DNA of 64,000 nucleotides from positions 1-64,000 of the forward strand of contig NZ_JADPJL010000077.1 of assembly GCF_023073415.1 (NCBI RefSeq), given 5' to 3'. Positions 26,759 through 36,108 of the stretch are shown one piece after another; the stretch's first letter is position 1; each line of letters begins with the position of its first letter. A model generated the notes under the pieces. The model searched no databases. It saw only the letters and a list, made by a program, of their open reading frames with translations, and was not told the origin of the DNA. The DNA comes from Bradyrhizobium sp. 190. GTDB lineage: Bacteria; Pseudomonadota; Alphaproteobacteria; Rhizobiales; Xanthobacteraceae. A program made the translations under genes and the position numbers.

Positions 26759-27589
26759 GTGGCCAAGCCACGGACCGCCGACAGGCGCATCAAGCCGGGG
26801 CGCATTCGCAACGTGTTGACGAGGCTCGGCCGCGAAATTGCGCAGGATCACATTCCGGTCGGAGCCGCCTTGCCGCCCGAGCCGGATCTCGAAGCCCGCT
26901 TCGGCGTCGGCCGCGGCGTGGTACGGGAAGCGGTCAAGACGCTCGCCGCAAAGGGAATGGTGAGCGTCCGTCCCCGGCACGGCACGCATGTGCTGCCGCG
27001 CTCTGAATGGAGCCTGCTCGACCGCGACGTCTTGAGCTGGCTGGTCGGCCAGAACGAGCCGGACCGCGATCTGCTGCTGGCCATCCAGGAAGTCCGCTCG
27101 ATCATCGAGCCGGCCGCCGCGGCACTTGCCGCCGAACGCGCCACCAAAAACGACCGCTGGCGGATCAATACGGCTTTAGCTGCGATGGAGACCGCGCAGG
27201 ACGAGGCGAGCGCCATCACCGCGGACAAGGCGTTTCACCTTGCGATCCTCGACGCCACGCACAATCCGGTGCTGCAGGGCTTTCGCGGCGCCATCGACAC
27301 CATCCTGAACACGGTCTTCGATGTCGCAGTCGGCAGCGTCGGTTGGTTCAAGGAGAATCTGCCCAACCATGCCGCCGCCGCGCGCGCGATCGAGAGCGGC
27401 GACGCCGGGAAGGCACGGATCGCGATGGAACGGGTGCTTGATTATACGAAGTTGAAACTGTCGAACCGGAAGACGGCAATCGCCACCGCCGCCGAGCGAC
27501 GACCGGCCGGCGCGACCACAGGCGCGTCAGCGAAGAGAGGTACCGTCAAAAAGGCAGGCGTCGCCAAAAAAAGAAAGCGCCATGGCTAG
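26759..27589 (+). CDS. GntR/FadR-subfamily transcriptional regulator
   Basis: The product is about 276 residues from the GTG at 26759, with AGGAG upstream; the earlier in-frame start at 26708 would overlap the inverted repeat. The winged helix is at the N-terminus (GAALPPEPDLEARFGVGRGV, then REAVKTLAAKGMVSVRP). A FadR-type FCD helical effector domain follows, with metal-site candidates in AFHLAILDATHNP and NLPNHAAAARAI. The C-terminal tail is rich in Lys, Ala and Thr. It faces the liv operon across a 279-base region with palindromes, so it probably controls it or itself. Its 3' end overlaps the NUDIX gene by four bases. Confidence 0.9.
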   Translation: MAKPRTADRRIKPGRIRNVLTRLGREIAQDHIPVGAALPPEPDLEARFGVGRGVVREAVKTLAAKGMVSVRPRHGTHVLPRSEWSLLDRDVLSWLVGQNEPDRDLLLAIQEVRSIIEPAAAALAAERATKNDRWRINTALAAMETAQDEASAITADKAFHLAILDATHNPVLQGFRGAIDTILNTVFDVAVGSVGWFKENLPNHAAAARAIESGDAGKARIAMERVLDYTKLKLSNRKTAIATAAERRPAGATTGASAKRGTVKKAGVAKKRKRHG

Positions 27590-28296
27590 GCCGCAAACTG
27601 CGCTTCAAGAAAGGCCGTGACAAAACGCGGCATGGCGGCGGTGAGATCGTGCGTGCCGCGCACGAGGTGGATGGCGGATAATTCCGGCTGACGCTGCACG
27701 GCGAGATTGCGCTCGATCCGCTCGCGCACGACGTCACCCGGCATATCGACCCGCAACATGCGGATCATCGCAACCGCAGGTCCGGTGTAGACGCAGTGCC
27801 AATGCGGCTCGCTCTCGTATTCGCCCGGCGCCAGCCCGGTCTCTTCCTCGAGTTCGCGCGTGACGCTGCCTGATATGTCGACCGTGCCGTTCCTGATGTC
27901 GTCGAGGTCGGGCGTTCCGGAAGGGAAATAGATGCGCCCCGCGTTCGACGTGTGTTGGCCCATCTCGCCGAGCACGAAGGCGCCGTCAGCACAGCGGAGC
28001 GCGCCCATGCCGAACCCGTTGAACACGCTTGGGTCAGGAAAGCCCCAATCGCGCCAGGCCAGAAAGCTTGCGAAATCGGTTTCGAAATAGCTGGCGCTGA
28101 AGCGATCGCCTAAAAACACCGGATTGCGCCCGAGCAGCACGCGGCCGTTCCACATAGCGGGCTTTTCGCGCTGCTTATCCGCGAAATGCGCAGCTATCTC
28201 GGCACACCGCTCTTCGGCAAACGGCCAGGTCCACGCTTCGACAACGAGGTCTAGCGCGCTGACGCGATGAATGACAGGAGGCTTCGTGCCACTCAT
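27586..28296 (-). CDS. NUDIX-type hydrolase
   Basis: The 236-residue product has a NUDIX-like core. The box ends RELEEETGLAPGE, giving the metal-binding REUxEE, but the upstream part of the box is unusual and the glycine/glutamate that normally start it (Gx5E) are not obvious. This fits divergent NUDIX members with an N-terminal extension. Substrate unknown. There is no signal peptide. It converges with the GntR gene (four-base overlap of the ends). Confidence 0.75.
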   Translation of the reverse strand: MSGTKPPVIHRVSALDLVVEAWTWPFAEERCAEIAAHFADKQREKPAMWNGRVLLGRNPVFLGDRFSASYFETDFASFLAWRDWGFPDPSVFNGFGMGALRCADGAFVLGEMGQHTSNAGRIYFPSGTPDLDDIRNGTVDISGSVTRELEEETGLAPGEYESEPHWHCVYTGPAVAMIRMLRVDMPGDVVRERIERNLAVQRQPELSAIHLVRGTHDLTAAMPRFVTAFLEAQFAA

Positions 28297-28337
28297 CGCC
28301 TGACTTCGCTTGATATCACGCCGATCCTATCCAGACC

Positions 28338-29366
28338 TTACTTCGGATTCGCACCCGAGGTCTTCTTGACCTGCTCGACATATTTGTTGGTGTAAGTCTT
28401 GGTCACGTCGATATTGGCCTTGGCGATCTCCGGCGACCCCTCGCTGAACACCGCGAGCACCGCATCCGCGCCCTTGGGGTCCATCTTGCCGGTCAGCGAA
28501 TACATCGGGATCGTGTTCTTCAGCGCCGCCAGATAAAGCTCCTTGTTCTTGCCGACGATTTCGTCGGGCATCTTCGCCATGATCTCTTCCGGCGAATGCG
28601 AGTGAATCCAGTCGAGCGTGTTGACGATCGCCGTGGTCAGCGCCTGCACTTCCTTCTCGTGCGACTTGATCCAGGCCGTGGTCGTATAGAGCGCGCCGCC
28701 CGGGTATTCCCCGCCGAACACGGCGAGCGTATCCTTCTCGCTGCGGGTATCGGCCAGTATCTTCAAATCGGGATAGCTGCCCTGCAGAACGGTGACGGAG
28801 GGATCGAGCATCACGGCCGCCTCGATCTGTCCCTGCTGCATCGCCGCCACGGCGGTGGCGCCGAGACCGACGCCGATCACCGCGGCGCTGGTCGGGTCGA
28901 GGCCATTCTTCTTCAGGAGATATTTCAGGAAGAAATCGGTCGAGGAGCCCGGCGCGCTGACGCCGACCTTCTTGCCGGCCAGATCCTTGATCGATTTGAT
29001 CTCGCTGGTGTGCTTGGGCGATACAACCAGCACCAGGCCGGGATAGCGGTCATAGATCACGAAGGACTGCAGCTCCTGCTTCTTGGCGGCCAGATTGACG
29101 CAGTGGTCGAAATAGCCCGACACCACGTCGGCGCTGCCGCCGAGCACGGCTTTCAGCGCGTCCGAACCGCCCTTGAGGTCGACCAGCTCGACCGCCAGCC
29201 CCGCTTTCTCGTATTCGCCGAGCTGCCTGGCAAGCACGGTCGGCAGGTAGCACAGGCAGGAGCCGCCCCCGATCGCGATCGTGACCTTGCTTTGCGCTGC
29301 GGCAAAGCCGGATGTCAGCGTCAGCGCCAGCAGTGCTCCGGCCAGCCGGCCAAACAGTTTCTTCAT
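28338..29366 (-). CDS. ABC substrate-binding protein, NMT1/SsuA-like
   Basis: The product is about 342 residues from the ATG at 29366, with GGAGG seven bases upstream. The signal peptide is MKKLFGRLAGALLALTLTSG, cleaved before QSKVTIAIGG. The fold is of the nitrate/sulfonate/taurine/thiamine-precursor class: LARQLGEYEKAGLAVELVDL, DLAGKKVGVSAPGSSTDFFL and IEAAVMLDPSVTVL. It probably partners the permease and ATPase at 30831-32446, from which the cupin and OsmC genes separate it. Ligand unknown. Confidence 0.9.
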   Translation of the reverse strand: MKKLFGRLAGALLALTLTSGFAAAQSKVTIAIGGGSCLCYLPTVLARQLGEYEKAGLAVELVDLKGGSDALKAVLGGSADVVSGYFDHCVNLAAKKQELQSFVIYDRYPGLVLVVSPKHTSEIKSIKDLAGKKVGVSAPGSSTDFFLKYLLKKNGLDPTSAAVIGVGLGATAVAAMQQGQIEAAVMLDPSVTVLQGSYPDLKILADTRSEKDTLAVFGGEYPGGALYTTTAWIKSHEKEVQALTTAIVNTLDWIHSHSPEEIMAKMPDEIVGKNKELYLAALKNTIPMYSLTGKMDPKGADAVLAVFSEGSPEIAKANIDVTKTYTNKYVEQVKKTSGANPK

Positions 29367-29502
29367 GGGTTCCTCCATTCGTTGGCCGGCAAGATAGAGC
29401 AGCGCGCGGACGTTGAGAAGGCGACTTTCCGCCGGCTGGCCAAGCGCGGAGCGTCGGCATAGCATCCCTCCCACAAAAAAACATCACAGGGGAGGATTGC
29501 CC

Positions 29503-29952
29503 ATGAATCGCTTAGCCATCACGCTATCGCTCGCCGCCGCTTTCGCCGCCGGCTGCAGCGTCACCCACCTGCTCCGTCCGGCGATCGCCGCCGAGAACAT
29601 CACCGCGCAGGTCATTCACACTGGCGAACTCGAAGGCGACAAGCTCGGTATGCCCTCGGGCACCGGAATGCGCTCCAAACTGTTCGTGGCCGCCGACGGC
29701 ATGACCATCTCGATCCAGGACGGCAATGTCGGCAAGCACATGCATCCCAACACCAACGAGATCCAGTACATCCTGGACGGCACCGGCACGATCTGGCTGG
29801 GCGACAAGGAAGTGAAGGTGAAGCCGGGTGACCTCGTCGTGATCCCGAAGGGCACCGCGCATGGCGGCACCAAGCCCGACGGCCGGACCATCAAGGCGAT
29901 CGCGATCAAGACGCCGCCGCAGGCGCCTGACGATACGAAGATGTTGAATTGA
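29503..29952 (+). CDS. Exported cupin-domain protein
   Basis: The product is 149 residues from the ATG at 29503, preceded by GGGGAGG. A signal-like N-terminus (MNRLAITLSLAAAFAAGCSV) ends in a possible lipobox cysteine (AAGC). The cupin barrel shows the metal-binding HMHPNTNEIQYIL and, in motif 2, GDLVVIPKGTAHGG. Such proteins are sugar- or small-ligand-binding barrels or dioxygenase-like enzymes; activity here is unknown. It is divergent from the binding-protein gene and followed by repeats. Confidence 0.85.
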   Translation: MNRLAITLSLAAAFAAGCSVTHLLRPAIAAENITAQVIHTGELEGDKLGMPSGTGMRSKLFVAADGMTISIQDGNVGKHMHPNTNEIQYILDGTGTIWLGDKEVKVKPGDLVVIPKGTAHGGTKPDGRTIKAIAIKTPPQAPDDTKMLN

Positions 29953-29974
29953 GGGCTGCAGGGGCGCCTCAGCC

Positions 29975-30066
29975 GTAGGGTGGGCAAAGGCACGCAGTGC
30001 CGTGCCCACCATCCAGCGTCATCACGATCTGCAGATGGTGGGCACGCTGCGCTTTGCCCACCCTAC
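29975..30066. repeat. Palindromic repeat family A
   Basis: Begins GTAGGGTGGGCAAAGG and ends CTTTGCCCACCCTAC, with inner GTGCCCACCAT / ATGGTGGGCAC arms. It starts 22 bases after the cupin stop and is followed at once by a family-B repeat. Confidence 0.9.
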
Positions 30067-30075
30067 GTTCTCCGC

Positions 30076-30160
30076 CGTCATTGCGAGCGAAGCGATGCAA
30101 TCCATAGGACTGCAAGCCGAGAAATGGATTGCTTCGTCGCTTTCGCTCCTCGCAATGACG
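30076..30160. repeat. Palindromic repeat family B (CGTCATTGCGAG)
   Basis: CGTCATTGCGAGCGAAGCGA and the inverse TCGCTCCTCGCAATGACG enclose a second pair (GCAATCCAT / ATGGATTGC). Another full copy lies at 37687-37770 and a truncated one near 12228. Confidence 0.9.
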
Positions 30161-30203
30161 GCTGGAGCCATAAGGCTCCGATAAGGTCATCCTGGAGGAT
30201 CTC

Positions 30204-30665
30204 GTGGCAACAGGGAAAACATACAAGTCCTTTCAGTACAGGAATAACCTGGTCTGGGACACCGCTCGCCGCGGCCGAACGTCGGCACCCGACAAACCCG
30301 ACATCGAGATCGGCAGTCCTCCTGAATTCAAGGGAGAGGCCGGCGTCTGGGCTCCCGAAGAAATGTTGGTCGCCGCGCTGAATGCTTGCATGATGCTGAC
30401 GTTTGTGTCGTTCGCCCAAGGTAAGAGGCTGGAGTTTGTGGCCTATGAAAGCGCCGCGGAAGGCTTGCTGGCAAACGTCGACGGCAAGTATCGGATTGTC
30501 GAAGTCAGCGTTCGGCCAATCGTGGTCTTGAGCAGCGAGGCCGATATCGAGGCCGCCCGAACGATCATGGCCGAGGTGAAAGCAAACTGCTTCATTTCCA
30601 ACTCGATCACCGCTGACGTGAAATTGGCTCCGCAATTTCAAATGGCATCCGATGTCCCCACCTAG
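30204..30665 (+). CDS. OsmC-family protein
   Basis: The 153-residue product is of OsmC/Ohr type. The first conserved cysteine is in LNACMMLTFVSFAQ and the second in KANCFISNSITAD, the pair that reduces organic hydroperoxides. The GTG at 30204 is preceded by GGAGG. No OhrR-type regulator is adjacent. Its role is probably detoxification of organic peroxides, in the cytoplasm. Repeats flank it on both sides. Confidence 0.88.
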   Translation: MATGKTYKSFQYRNNLVWDTARRGRTSAPDKPDIEIGSPPEFKGEAGVWAPEEMLVAALNACMMLTFVSFAQGKRLEFVAYESAAEGLLANVDGKYRIVEVSVRPIVVLSSEADIEAARTIMAEVKANCFISNSITADVKLAPQFQMASDVPT

Positions 30666-30683
30666 TGTGGCCTTCGACAGAGC

Positions 30684-30807
30684 CATAGGGTGGGCAAAGG
30701 CGCATCGCGCCGTGCCCACCATCCATCCGCATCGCAGTCTCGATGGTGGGCACGCTTCCGCCTTCGCTCGTTGAGCTACGGCGGACAAGTCGCTTTGCCC
30801 GCCCTAC
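30684..30807. repeat. Palindromic repeat family A, long copy
   Basis: Begins ATAGGGTGGGCAAAGG and ends CTTTGCCCGCCCTAC; the centre is about 30 bases longer than in other copies. It lies between the convergent osmC (18 bases after the stop) and permease genes (23 bases before the stop). Confidence 0.85.
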
Positions 30808-30830
30808 GATTCCTGCAATGACGGAGGGAC

Positions 30831-31619
30831 CTATCCCCTGCCCTCCGCCGCCACCGGCCGCCAGACCAGCAGCCGGCGCTCGACCAGCGTCACCACCATG
30901 TCGATCAGGATGACGAAAGCTGACAGCACGAACATGCCGGCGAACACGGCGGCAACGTCGAACACGCCTTCGGCCTGCTGGATCAGGTAGCCGAGACCGG
31001 CCGCCGACCCCAGATATTCGCCGACGACGGCGCCGACAACTGCAAAGCCGACCGCAGTGTGCAGCGAGGAAAACATCCACGACAGCGCCGACGGCCAGTA
31101 CACATGCCGCGTCAATTGCCGCTCGCTCATGCCGAGCATGCGGCCGTTGTCCAGCACGGTTTGGCTGACCTCCTTGACGCCCTGATAGACGTTGAAGAAC
31201 ACGATGAAGAACACCAGCGTCACGCCGAGCGCGACCTTGGACCAGATGCCGAGGCCGAGCCACAGTGTGAAGATCGGCGCCAGCACCACGCGCGGCAGCG
31301 CGTTGACCATCTTGACGTAGGGATCGAACACCGCGGCGACGCGCGGCTGGCGCGCGAACCAGAAGCCGACCAGCACGCCGCCGACCGAGCCGATCACGAA
31401 AGCCAGCACCGACTCCCACAGCGTGATCATCAGATGCTTCCAGATCACCCCGCTCGAGAACCATTTGACGATCTGGCTCGCGACATCGACCGGGTTGGAG
31501 AAGAAGAACGGCGGCAGCAGGATGCGGCCGAACAGCGGGACGGTGGTGAGGATGTGCCACAGCGAGAGTGCGACCACGGCCACCATCAATTGCCAGAACA
31601 GCAGTGTCAGGCGCGACAT
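30831..31619 (-). CDS. ABC transporter permease, SsuC/TauC-like
   Basis: The product is about 262 residues from the ATG at 31619, whose first base is shared with the stop of the ATPase gene (TGATG). It has six membrane segments and the EAA loop region (VSQTVLDNGRMLGMSERQL). The longer frame upstream is antisense to the ATPase gene. It forms the channel for the NMT1-like binding protein at 28338. Intact. Confidence 0.9.
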   Translation of the reverse strand: MSRLTLLFWQLMVAVVALSLWHILTTVPLFGRILLPPFFFSNPVDVASQIVKWFSSGVIWKHLMITLWESVLAFVIGSVGGVLVGFWFARQPRVAAVFDPYVKMVNALPRVVLAPIFTLWLGLGIWSKVALGVTLVFFIVFFNVYQGVKEVSQTVLDNGRMLGMSERQLTRHVYWPSALSWMFSSLHTAVGFAVVGAVVGEYLGSAAGLGYLIQQAEGVFDVAAVFAGMFVLSAFVILIDMVVTLVERRLLVWRPVAAEGRG

Positions 31620-32446
31620 CAGCCGACCTCCGCACTTAGCGTCGACTGCGCATAACCCTTCATCACTTCGTCCTTCAGCACGCTCCAGATTTCGCGGTGC
31701 AGTTCGTGGAATTGCTTTTCCATCCGCACTTCCGAGATGTCGCGCGGGCGCGGCAGCGGCACCCGCCAGTCGCCGATGATGCGCGCGCTGGGCCCTGCCG
31801 ACATGATCACGACCCGATCGGCGAGCGCGATCGCCTCTTCGAGATCGTGGGTGACGAACAGCACCGCCTTGCGGTCGGCGTTCCACAGTTCCAGCAGCAA
31901 ATTGCCCATGATCTGGCGGGTCTGGGCGTCGAGCGGGCCGAACGGCTCGTCCATCAAAAGGATTTTTGGATCGCGGATCAGCACCTGTGCAAGGCCGACG
32001 CGCTTGCGCTGGCCGCCGGACAGCATGTGCGGATAGCGGTTGGCGAAGGCGCCGAGGCCGACGGAAGTGAGCCAGCCCTGCGCGCGCTGCAGCGCCTGCT
32101 CGCGCGGGGCGCCCTTGATGTCGAGGCCAATGGCGACGTTGTCGATCGCGGTCTTCCAGGGAAACAGCGCATCGGCCTGAAACAGATAGCCGGCATCCCG
32201 GTTCAACCCTGTCAACGGCTGACCGAAAATCTTCACCGACCCCGCGGCGGGCTTCAAAAGCCCGGCCGCCACGTTGAGCAGCGTCGATTTCCCGCACCCT
32301 GTCGGGCCCACAATGGCGACGAACTCGCCATGGGCGACGGACAGGCTGGCCCGCTCCACGGCTGTGTAGACACGATTCCCGGCCACGCGAAACGCCACCG
32401 TCGCGTCGTCGAGTGCGACCGCCACGGGCTCTGCGGTATCCGCCAT
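31619..32446 (-). CDS. ABC transporter ATPase, SsuB/TauB-like
   Basis: The 275-residue product has Walker A (GPTGCGKST), the signature LSGGQRKRVGLAQ, Walker B (ILLMDEPFGPLD) and the switch His in FVTHDLEEAIALADR. The family is that of nitrate/sulfonate/taurine importers. It is translated just before the permease. The adjacent permease and the separated binding protein complete the system. Confidence 0.92.
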   Translation of the reverse strand: MADTAEPVAVALDDATVAFRVAGNRVYTAVERASLSVAHGEFVAIVGPTGCGKSTLLNVAAGLLKPAAGSVKIFGQPLTGLNRDAGYLFQADALFPWKTAIDNVAIGLDIKGAPREQALQRAQGWLTSVGLGAFANRYPHMLSGGQRKRVGLAQVLIRDPKILLMDEPFGPLDAQTRQIMGNLLLELWNADRKAVLFVTHDLEEAIALADRVVIMSAGPSARIIGDWRVPLPRPRDISEVRMEKQFHELHREIWSVLKDEVMKGYAQSTLSAEVG

Positions 32447-32811
32447 GCTTTCTCCCCAAGATTTGGACGGATGCCTTAGCGGTTACCAAGGATAAGTTCA
32501 ACGCGGCGCTGCAACGCGGGTCGTTGATCATCTCCGGCTTTCGGATCGAACCGGTCGAGACTTCGGCCTGCCCTCTTTTGCAGGGCGACCGTTTTTACGT
32601 CCCGCGATCGAGAAAGGAGGGCCGCGCGACGCTCGGCTGATGATAGGCTGGCACGATGGCGCTTGGATATGCCTTGTTCATCCCCCTACCCGCGACCGTT
32701 CTTAGCTGAAATCGCTGACATTAGAGGCTAAGATGGCGGCCGCCGAAAGAAGGGCAAGATCAAGAAGGGCAAGCAAGGCATTCAAAACCATTGAATTTGG
32801 GAGAAGAGATT

Positions 32812-33222
32812 ATGTGTAGAGCGTTCCGATTGGCTGGGGCAGCCGTCATGCTGGGCTCGAGCATCTTTTCCGTGGCCGAAGCGCGGGCGATCGAACTCAC
32901 AGGCGCATGGGCGGGGCACGCGGATCTATGCAGCCAGGTCTTCACAAAGAAGGATGGCGGGGTCGTATATGCAGAGTTTTCCGAGCTTTTTGGTTCAGGT
33001 TTCATCATCGATGGCGACCGGATCAGAGGAAGAGCCGCGACCTGCACAATCAAATCCAGAAAGCAGGAGGGCGATAGAATCGAGCTTTCCGCAGCTTGCG
33101 CGTCGAGCATCATGACCCAGGATGTCCGCTTCAACCTGAAAATCATCGACGACGACACTATTTCCCGGTCATTTCCCGAGATTGCGGGAATGAGCCTGAA
33201 CTACACGAGATGCAAGTTCTAA
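32812..33222 (+). CDS. Hypothetical periplasmic protein
   Basis: The product is about 136 residues from the ATG at 32812, with GGGAGAAGA upstream. The signal peptide is CRAFRLAGAAVMLGSSIFSV, cleaved near the AEARA site. The mature part is a predicted all-beta domain starting IELTGAWAGHADLCSQVF, with paired cysteines that could form disulfides. I do not recognise the family. It is a single gene between the ABC ATPase and the porin. Confidence 0.7.
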   Translation: MCRAFRLAGAAVMLGSSIFSVAEARAIELTGAWAGHADLCSQVFTKKDGGVVYAEFSELFGSGFIIDGDRIRGRAATCTIKSRKQEGDRIELSAACASSIMTQDVRFNLKIIDDDTISRSFPEIAGMSLNYTRCKF

Positions 33223-33344
33223 GCGAACGCCTGATGCCTGCTCAAAAGTCGCTGCCGGACAATGGTGGGTGACGGTGCCCCTTCGAATCACCGAAGCGCA
33301 AAGCTCGCACGCGAATGGAATCCGACGCCGCGAACGAGCTTTAT

Positions 33345-34289
33345 CTAAAATGCAAACCAGGCCTTGGCGACGAACGTCGCGCTGCACCAGTTCGAGATGA
33401 GGCCAGCCGGGTTGGTAACGGGATCGACACGGCCACCCAGCCGCGCGTTTGGATCTCCGGTGAAGACGAAGCAGTTCTCTTTCGACAGATTGGTGTCGTA
33501 GTAGCGCAGATCGAGGTTGAAGGCCTTGTGAGTGAAGGTCACCCCCGCCTGCCAATTGAGATAGGCGGGTAGCGGGAAGCCGCCGAGGGTCGGCGCCTGA
33601 TTTCCGAACCACGAATAGCCGGCAGCGGTGGTGAAGGATACGCCAAGGTTCGGCGGGAGCAGACGGCCCGGCACGTCGTAACCCACACCAGCCGCGACGT
33701 ATTGGCTCCAGGCGCCGGTGTTTGAGACGTTCGGAGAATAGGCATAGCCGGCGGCGACGCGGACCTGTTCGCCGATGCTTCGATCGCCGCGGACAACCGC
33801 CTCCCAATAATTGATGCCGGTCTCGCCGGGTAGCCTCTCTCCGGGATAGGCGAAGTAGGTCATGCCGAAATCGAAGTCGATCGTTGCGATCTTCTGGCGG
33901 ATGCCGGCCGCAAAAGTGAACTCGGCGGATGGTTGAGTCGGCAGTTTGACGGTGGCCACGGTGGTGCCGGCATACAGACCGCCAAACCTTGCTTCAACGG
34001 CGGCGCCGGCTGCGGGCCCGTGATCGGACAGCGTGGTCCCGCGATAAATGTAGTCGGATGCAGCCCCCGCGCGGGCGCTGAATTCGAGCTCATTCGCAGA
34101 CGTCGCGCGGTTCGGTTCGGAGGCCGACCAGCCGCGATTGCCAAGGCCGATCGCACCGCCCGGGCTCACCTCGAGGGTTTGCGCGTGCGCCAAGCCGCCG
34201 GTCATCGGCGCAAGCGATAAGGCAACGAAGGCGGCAATCGAGATGCCGCTGATGTGCCAGACTCTCGCAACGCCTCCTTGCCGCACCAT
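33345..34289 (-). CDS. TorF-family putative porin
   Basis: The 314-residue product has a signal peptide (ISIAAFVALSLAPMTGGLAH, cleaved after AHA) and a beta-barrel pattern ending in a C-terminal aromatic (AKAWFAF), the outer-membrane export signal. The segments SARAGAASDYIYRGTTLSDH and YYDTNLSKENCF fit the TorF/TIGR02001-type conserved barrel. Its role is uncertain. It is three bases from the following membrane protein gene on the same strand. Confidence 0.8.
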   Translation of the reverse strand: MVRQGGVARVWHISGISIAAFVALSLAPMTGGLAHAQTLEVSPGGAIGLGNRGWSASEPNRATSANELEFSARAGAASDYIYRGTTLSDHGPAAGAAVEARFGGLYAGTTVATVKLPTQPSAEFTFAAGIRQKIATIDFDFGMTYFAYPGERLPGETGINYWEAVVRGDRSIGEQVRVAAGYAYSPNVSNTGAWSQYVAAGVGYDVPGRLLPPNLGVSFTTAAGYSWFGNQAPTLGGFPLPAYLNWQAGVTFTHKAFNLDLRYYDTNLSKENCFVFTGDPNARLGGRVDPVTNPAGLISNWCSATFVAKAWFAF

Positions 34290-34292
34290 TGA

Positions 34293-34952
34293 CTATCCTC
34301 CAAGGGCTACCGCGATGCCGACCAGCGCACTGCCAAAGGCCACCATCGAAAGACCCGCCACCCAGGGTTTGATCCCGCTATGAACTCCGAACGCGTAGCC
34401 ACAGCCGAACAGCATCGCGATGGCGACGGCGTAGGAGACGCGCAACGCCAGTTTGGCGTCGCCGATGACGATGAGGGGGATCACGACGGGGAAAGTCGCA
34501 AGGAAACTCAGCAAGCAAAGCCCCAGCGCGCCGGTCCAGTCACGCCCGGTCAGTTTCGGACCCTTGGGCTCAGGCGACTGCAGCAATTTTTGCCGCATCA
34601 ACTCCAGTTGTTCCGCAGTCAAGACCGACACCAATTCCAGCGGCAGCGCGTCGGAGATGACGCGTTGCGCGGTCTCAGCATCCGGCGCCTGCCGTACTGC
34701 GCGCAGGGTCAGGTTCTTGCCGCCCCGCTCGTTGATGCGCGCCAGCAGATAAAGACCACCGTCAACGATGCCCCAAGCCAGGTTGCAGCCGAGCGCTCCG
34801 ATCAGCATCGTTTGAATCTTGATGTTGCCCGACGTTGCGACACCGAGGCTGCAAATGAAGGTGAGAGCCATGATCAGGCCGAACAAGGTCTCCGAGATCC
34901 GTTCCATCGGATCCAGCACACGCCCGAAAGGACTATCCGAGACCTCTGACAT
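34293..34952 (-). CDS. VIT1/CCC1-like membrane protein
   Basis: The product has five hydrophobic segments. The first, ERISETLFGLIMALTFICSL, is typical of VIT1/CCC1 metal carriers; the central hydrophilic part (ALPLELVSVLTAEQLELMRQ) is the cytosolic insert. This family moves iron or manganese in eukaryotes and may do so in bacteria. The start is ambiguous: the ATG at 34952 has no good ribosome site, and a TTG at 34976 sits directly against GGAGG. It is upstream of the porin gene and probably co-transcribed with it. Confidence 0.8.
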   Translation of the reverse strand: MSEVSDSPFGRVLDPMERISETLFGLIMALTFICSLGVATSGNIKIQTMLIGALGCNLAWGIVDGGLYLLARINERGGKNLTLRAVRQAPDAETAQRVISDALPLELVSVLTAEQLELMRQKLLQSPEPKGPKLTGRDWTGALGLCLLSFLATFPVVIPLIVIGDAKLALRVSYAVAIAMLFGCGYAFGVHSGIKPWVAGLSMVAFGSALVGIAVALGG

Positions 34953-35319
34953 CGAATCAAACGCCCGTTGGCTCAACCTCCAGGGGCAAATTTGCTGACT
35001 ATTTTAGCCGGCCGAGCCGACCTTTCTGCACAGAGTAGGCGCGGAGCACAGTACCGGGTGCCGCAGTACGATCGAACCTTCCGAATTCATGTTCGCCGCC
35101 ATCGGCTCGCAATAAATCGCGCGCCGCCACCCGAACCCCGATGATGGGTAGGTTATCGCCGGAAGTCAAAGCCATTTAATTGCGGCGTGATCCGCGATCA
35201 TGAGGTTTGGAATTGAAGGGCCGTCGGCATAAAAGACCCCGCGCTCGGCTCACGGCCGGCCATTTATCGGCTATCACTGTATCCGTTGGGAATCGCGCCA
35301 AGGGTTGAGACCGCACCAA
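34953..35319. other. Divergent intergenic region
   Basis: About 360 bases between the VIT-like gene and the osmoprotectant-type ATPase. I see no gene, repeat or convincing palindrome; promoters of both genes must lie here. Confidence 0.4.
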
Positions 35320-36108
35320 ATGCCGACCACTCCCCTGATCGCCTATGCGCACGTCGGCAAAACCTTCGACGATGGCCGCGTGAGGGCCGTCGACGACGTC
35401 TCGCTCGACGTCGCCGAGGGCGAATTCCTGGCCATCGTCGGCGGCTCCGGCTCGGGCAAGACCACGCTATTGCGGCTCGCCAATCGGCTGATCGAGGCGG
35501 ACTCCGGTTCGATCACGGTCGAAGGCGAGGACGTGCAAAACGTCGATCCGATCCTGCTGCGGCGGCGGATCGGTTATGTCTTCCAGAGCGGGGGATTGTT
35601 TCCGCATCTGTCCGTCGCCGGCAATATCGGCATCACGCCGAAGCTGACGGGCACGCCGCCCGCCGAGATTTCCGCGCGGGTGGATGAACTGCTCGACCTT
35701 GTCAGGCTCGACCGCGCCCAATACCGCGACCGCCTGCCGCATGAACTCTCCGGCGGCCAGCGCCAGCGCGTCGGCGTGGCGCGCGCGCTGGCCGCAAAGC
35801 CGCGCATCGTGCTGATGGACGAGCCGTTCGGCGCGCTCGACCCCTTGACCCGCGACGCGCTCGGCGACGATTTTCGCGAGCTGCATCGCACGCTAGGCCT
35901 GACCACGGTCATGATCACCCATGACATGACCGAAGCGATCCTGCTCGCCGACCGGATCGCGGTGATGGGAGGCGGCCGGCTGCTGGCGCAGGGTACGCCG
36001 TCAGAACTTTCCGAAAGCAGTGACGCTTACGTCGGCGAACTCCTGCGCACGCCGCGGCGGCAGGCCGAGCGGCTCGGCGCGTTGCTGCCGCAGGACGGTG
36101 CGGCATGA
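35320..36108 (+). CDS. Osmoprotectant-type ABC ATPase
   Basis: The product is 262 residues from the ATG at 35320. Walker A is GGSGSGKTT, the signature is LSGGQRQRVGVARAL and Walker B is IVLMDEPFGALD. The region TLGLTTVMITHDMTEAILLA is typical of the glycine betaine/choline importers of the OpuC/ProV type. There is no CBS tail, unlike OpuAA or ProV. The next gene starts inside its stop codon (ATGA). Confidence 0.9.
   Translation: MPTTPLIAYAHVGKTFDDGRVRAVDDVSLDVAEGEFLAIVGGSGSGKTTLLRLANRLIEADSGSITVEGEDVQNVDPILLRRRIGYVFQSGGLFPHLSVAGNIGITPKLTGTPPAEISARVDELLDLVRLDRAQYRDRLPHELSGGQRQRVGVARALAAKPRIVLMDEPFGALDPLTRDALGDDFRELHRTLGLTTVMITHDMTEAILLADRIAVMGGGRLLAQGTPSELSESSDAYVGELLRTPRRQAERLGALLPQDGAA

Noticed and set aside
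31620..32531. N-terminal extension of the permease frame
   Set aside because: It is out-of-frame sequence over the ATPase gene; the real start at 31619 overlaps the ATPase stop.
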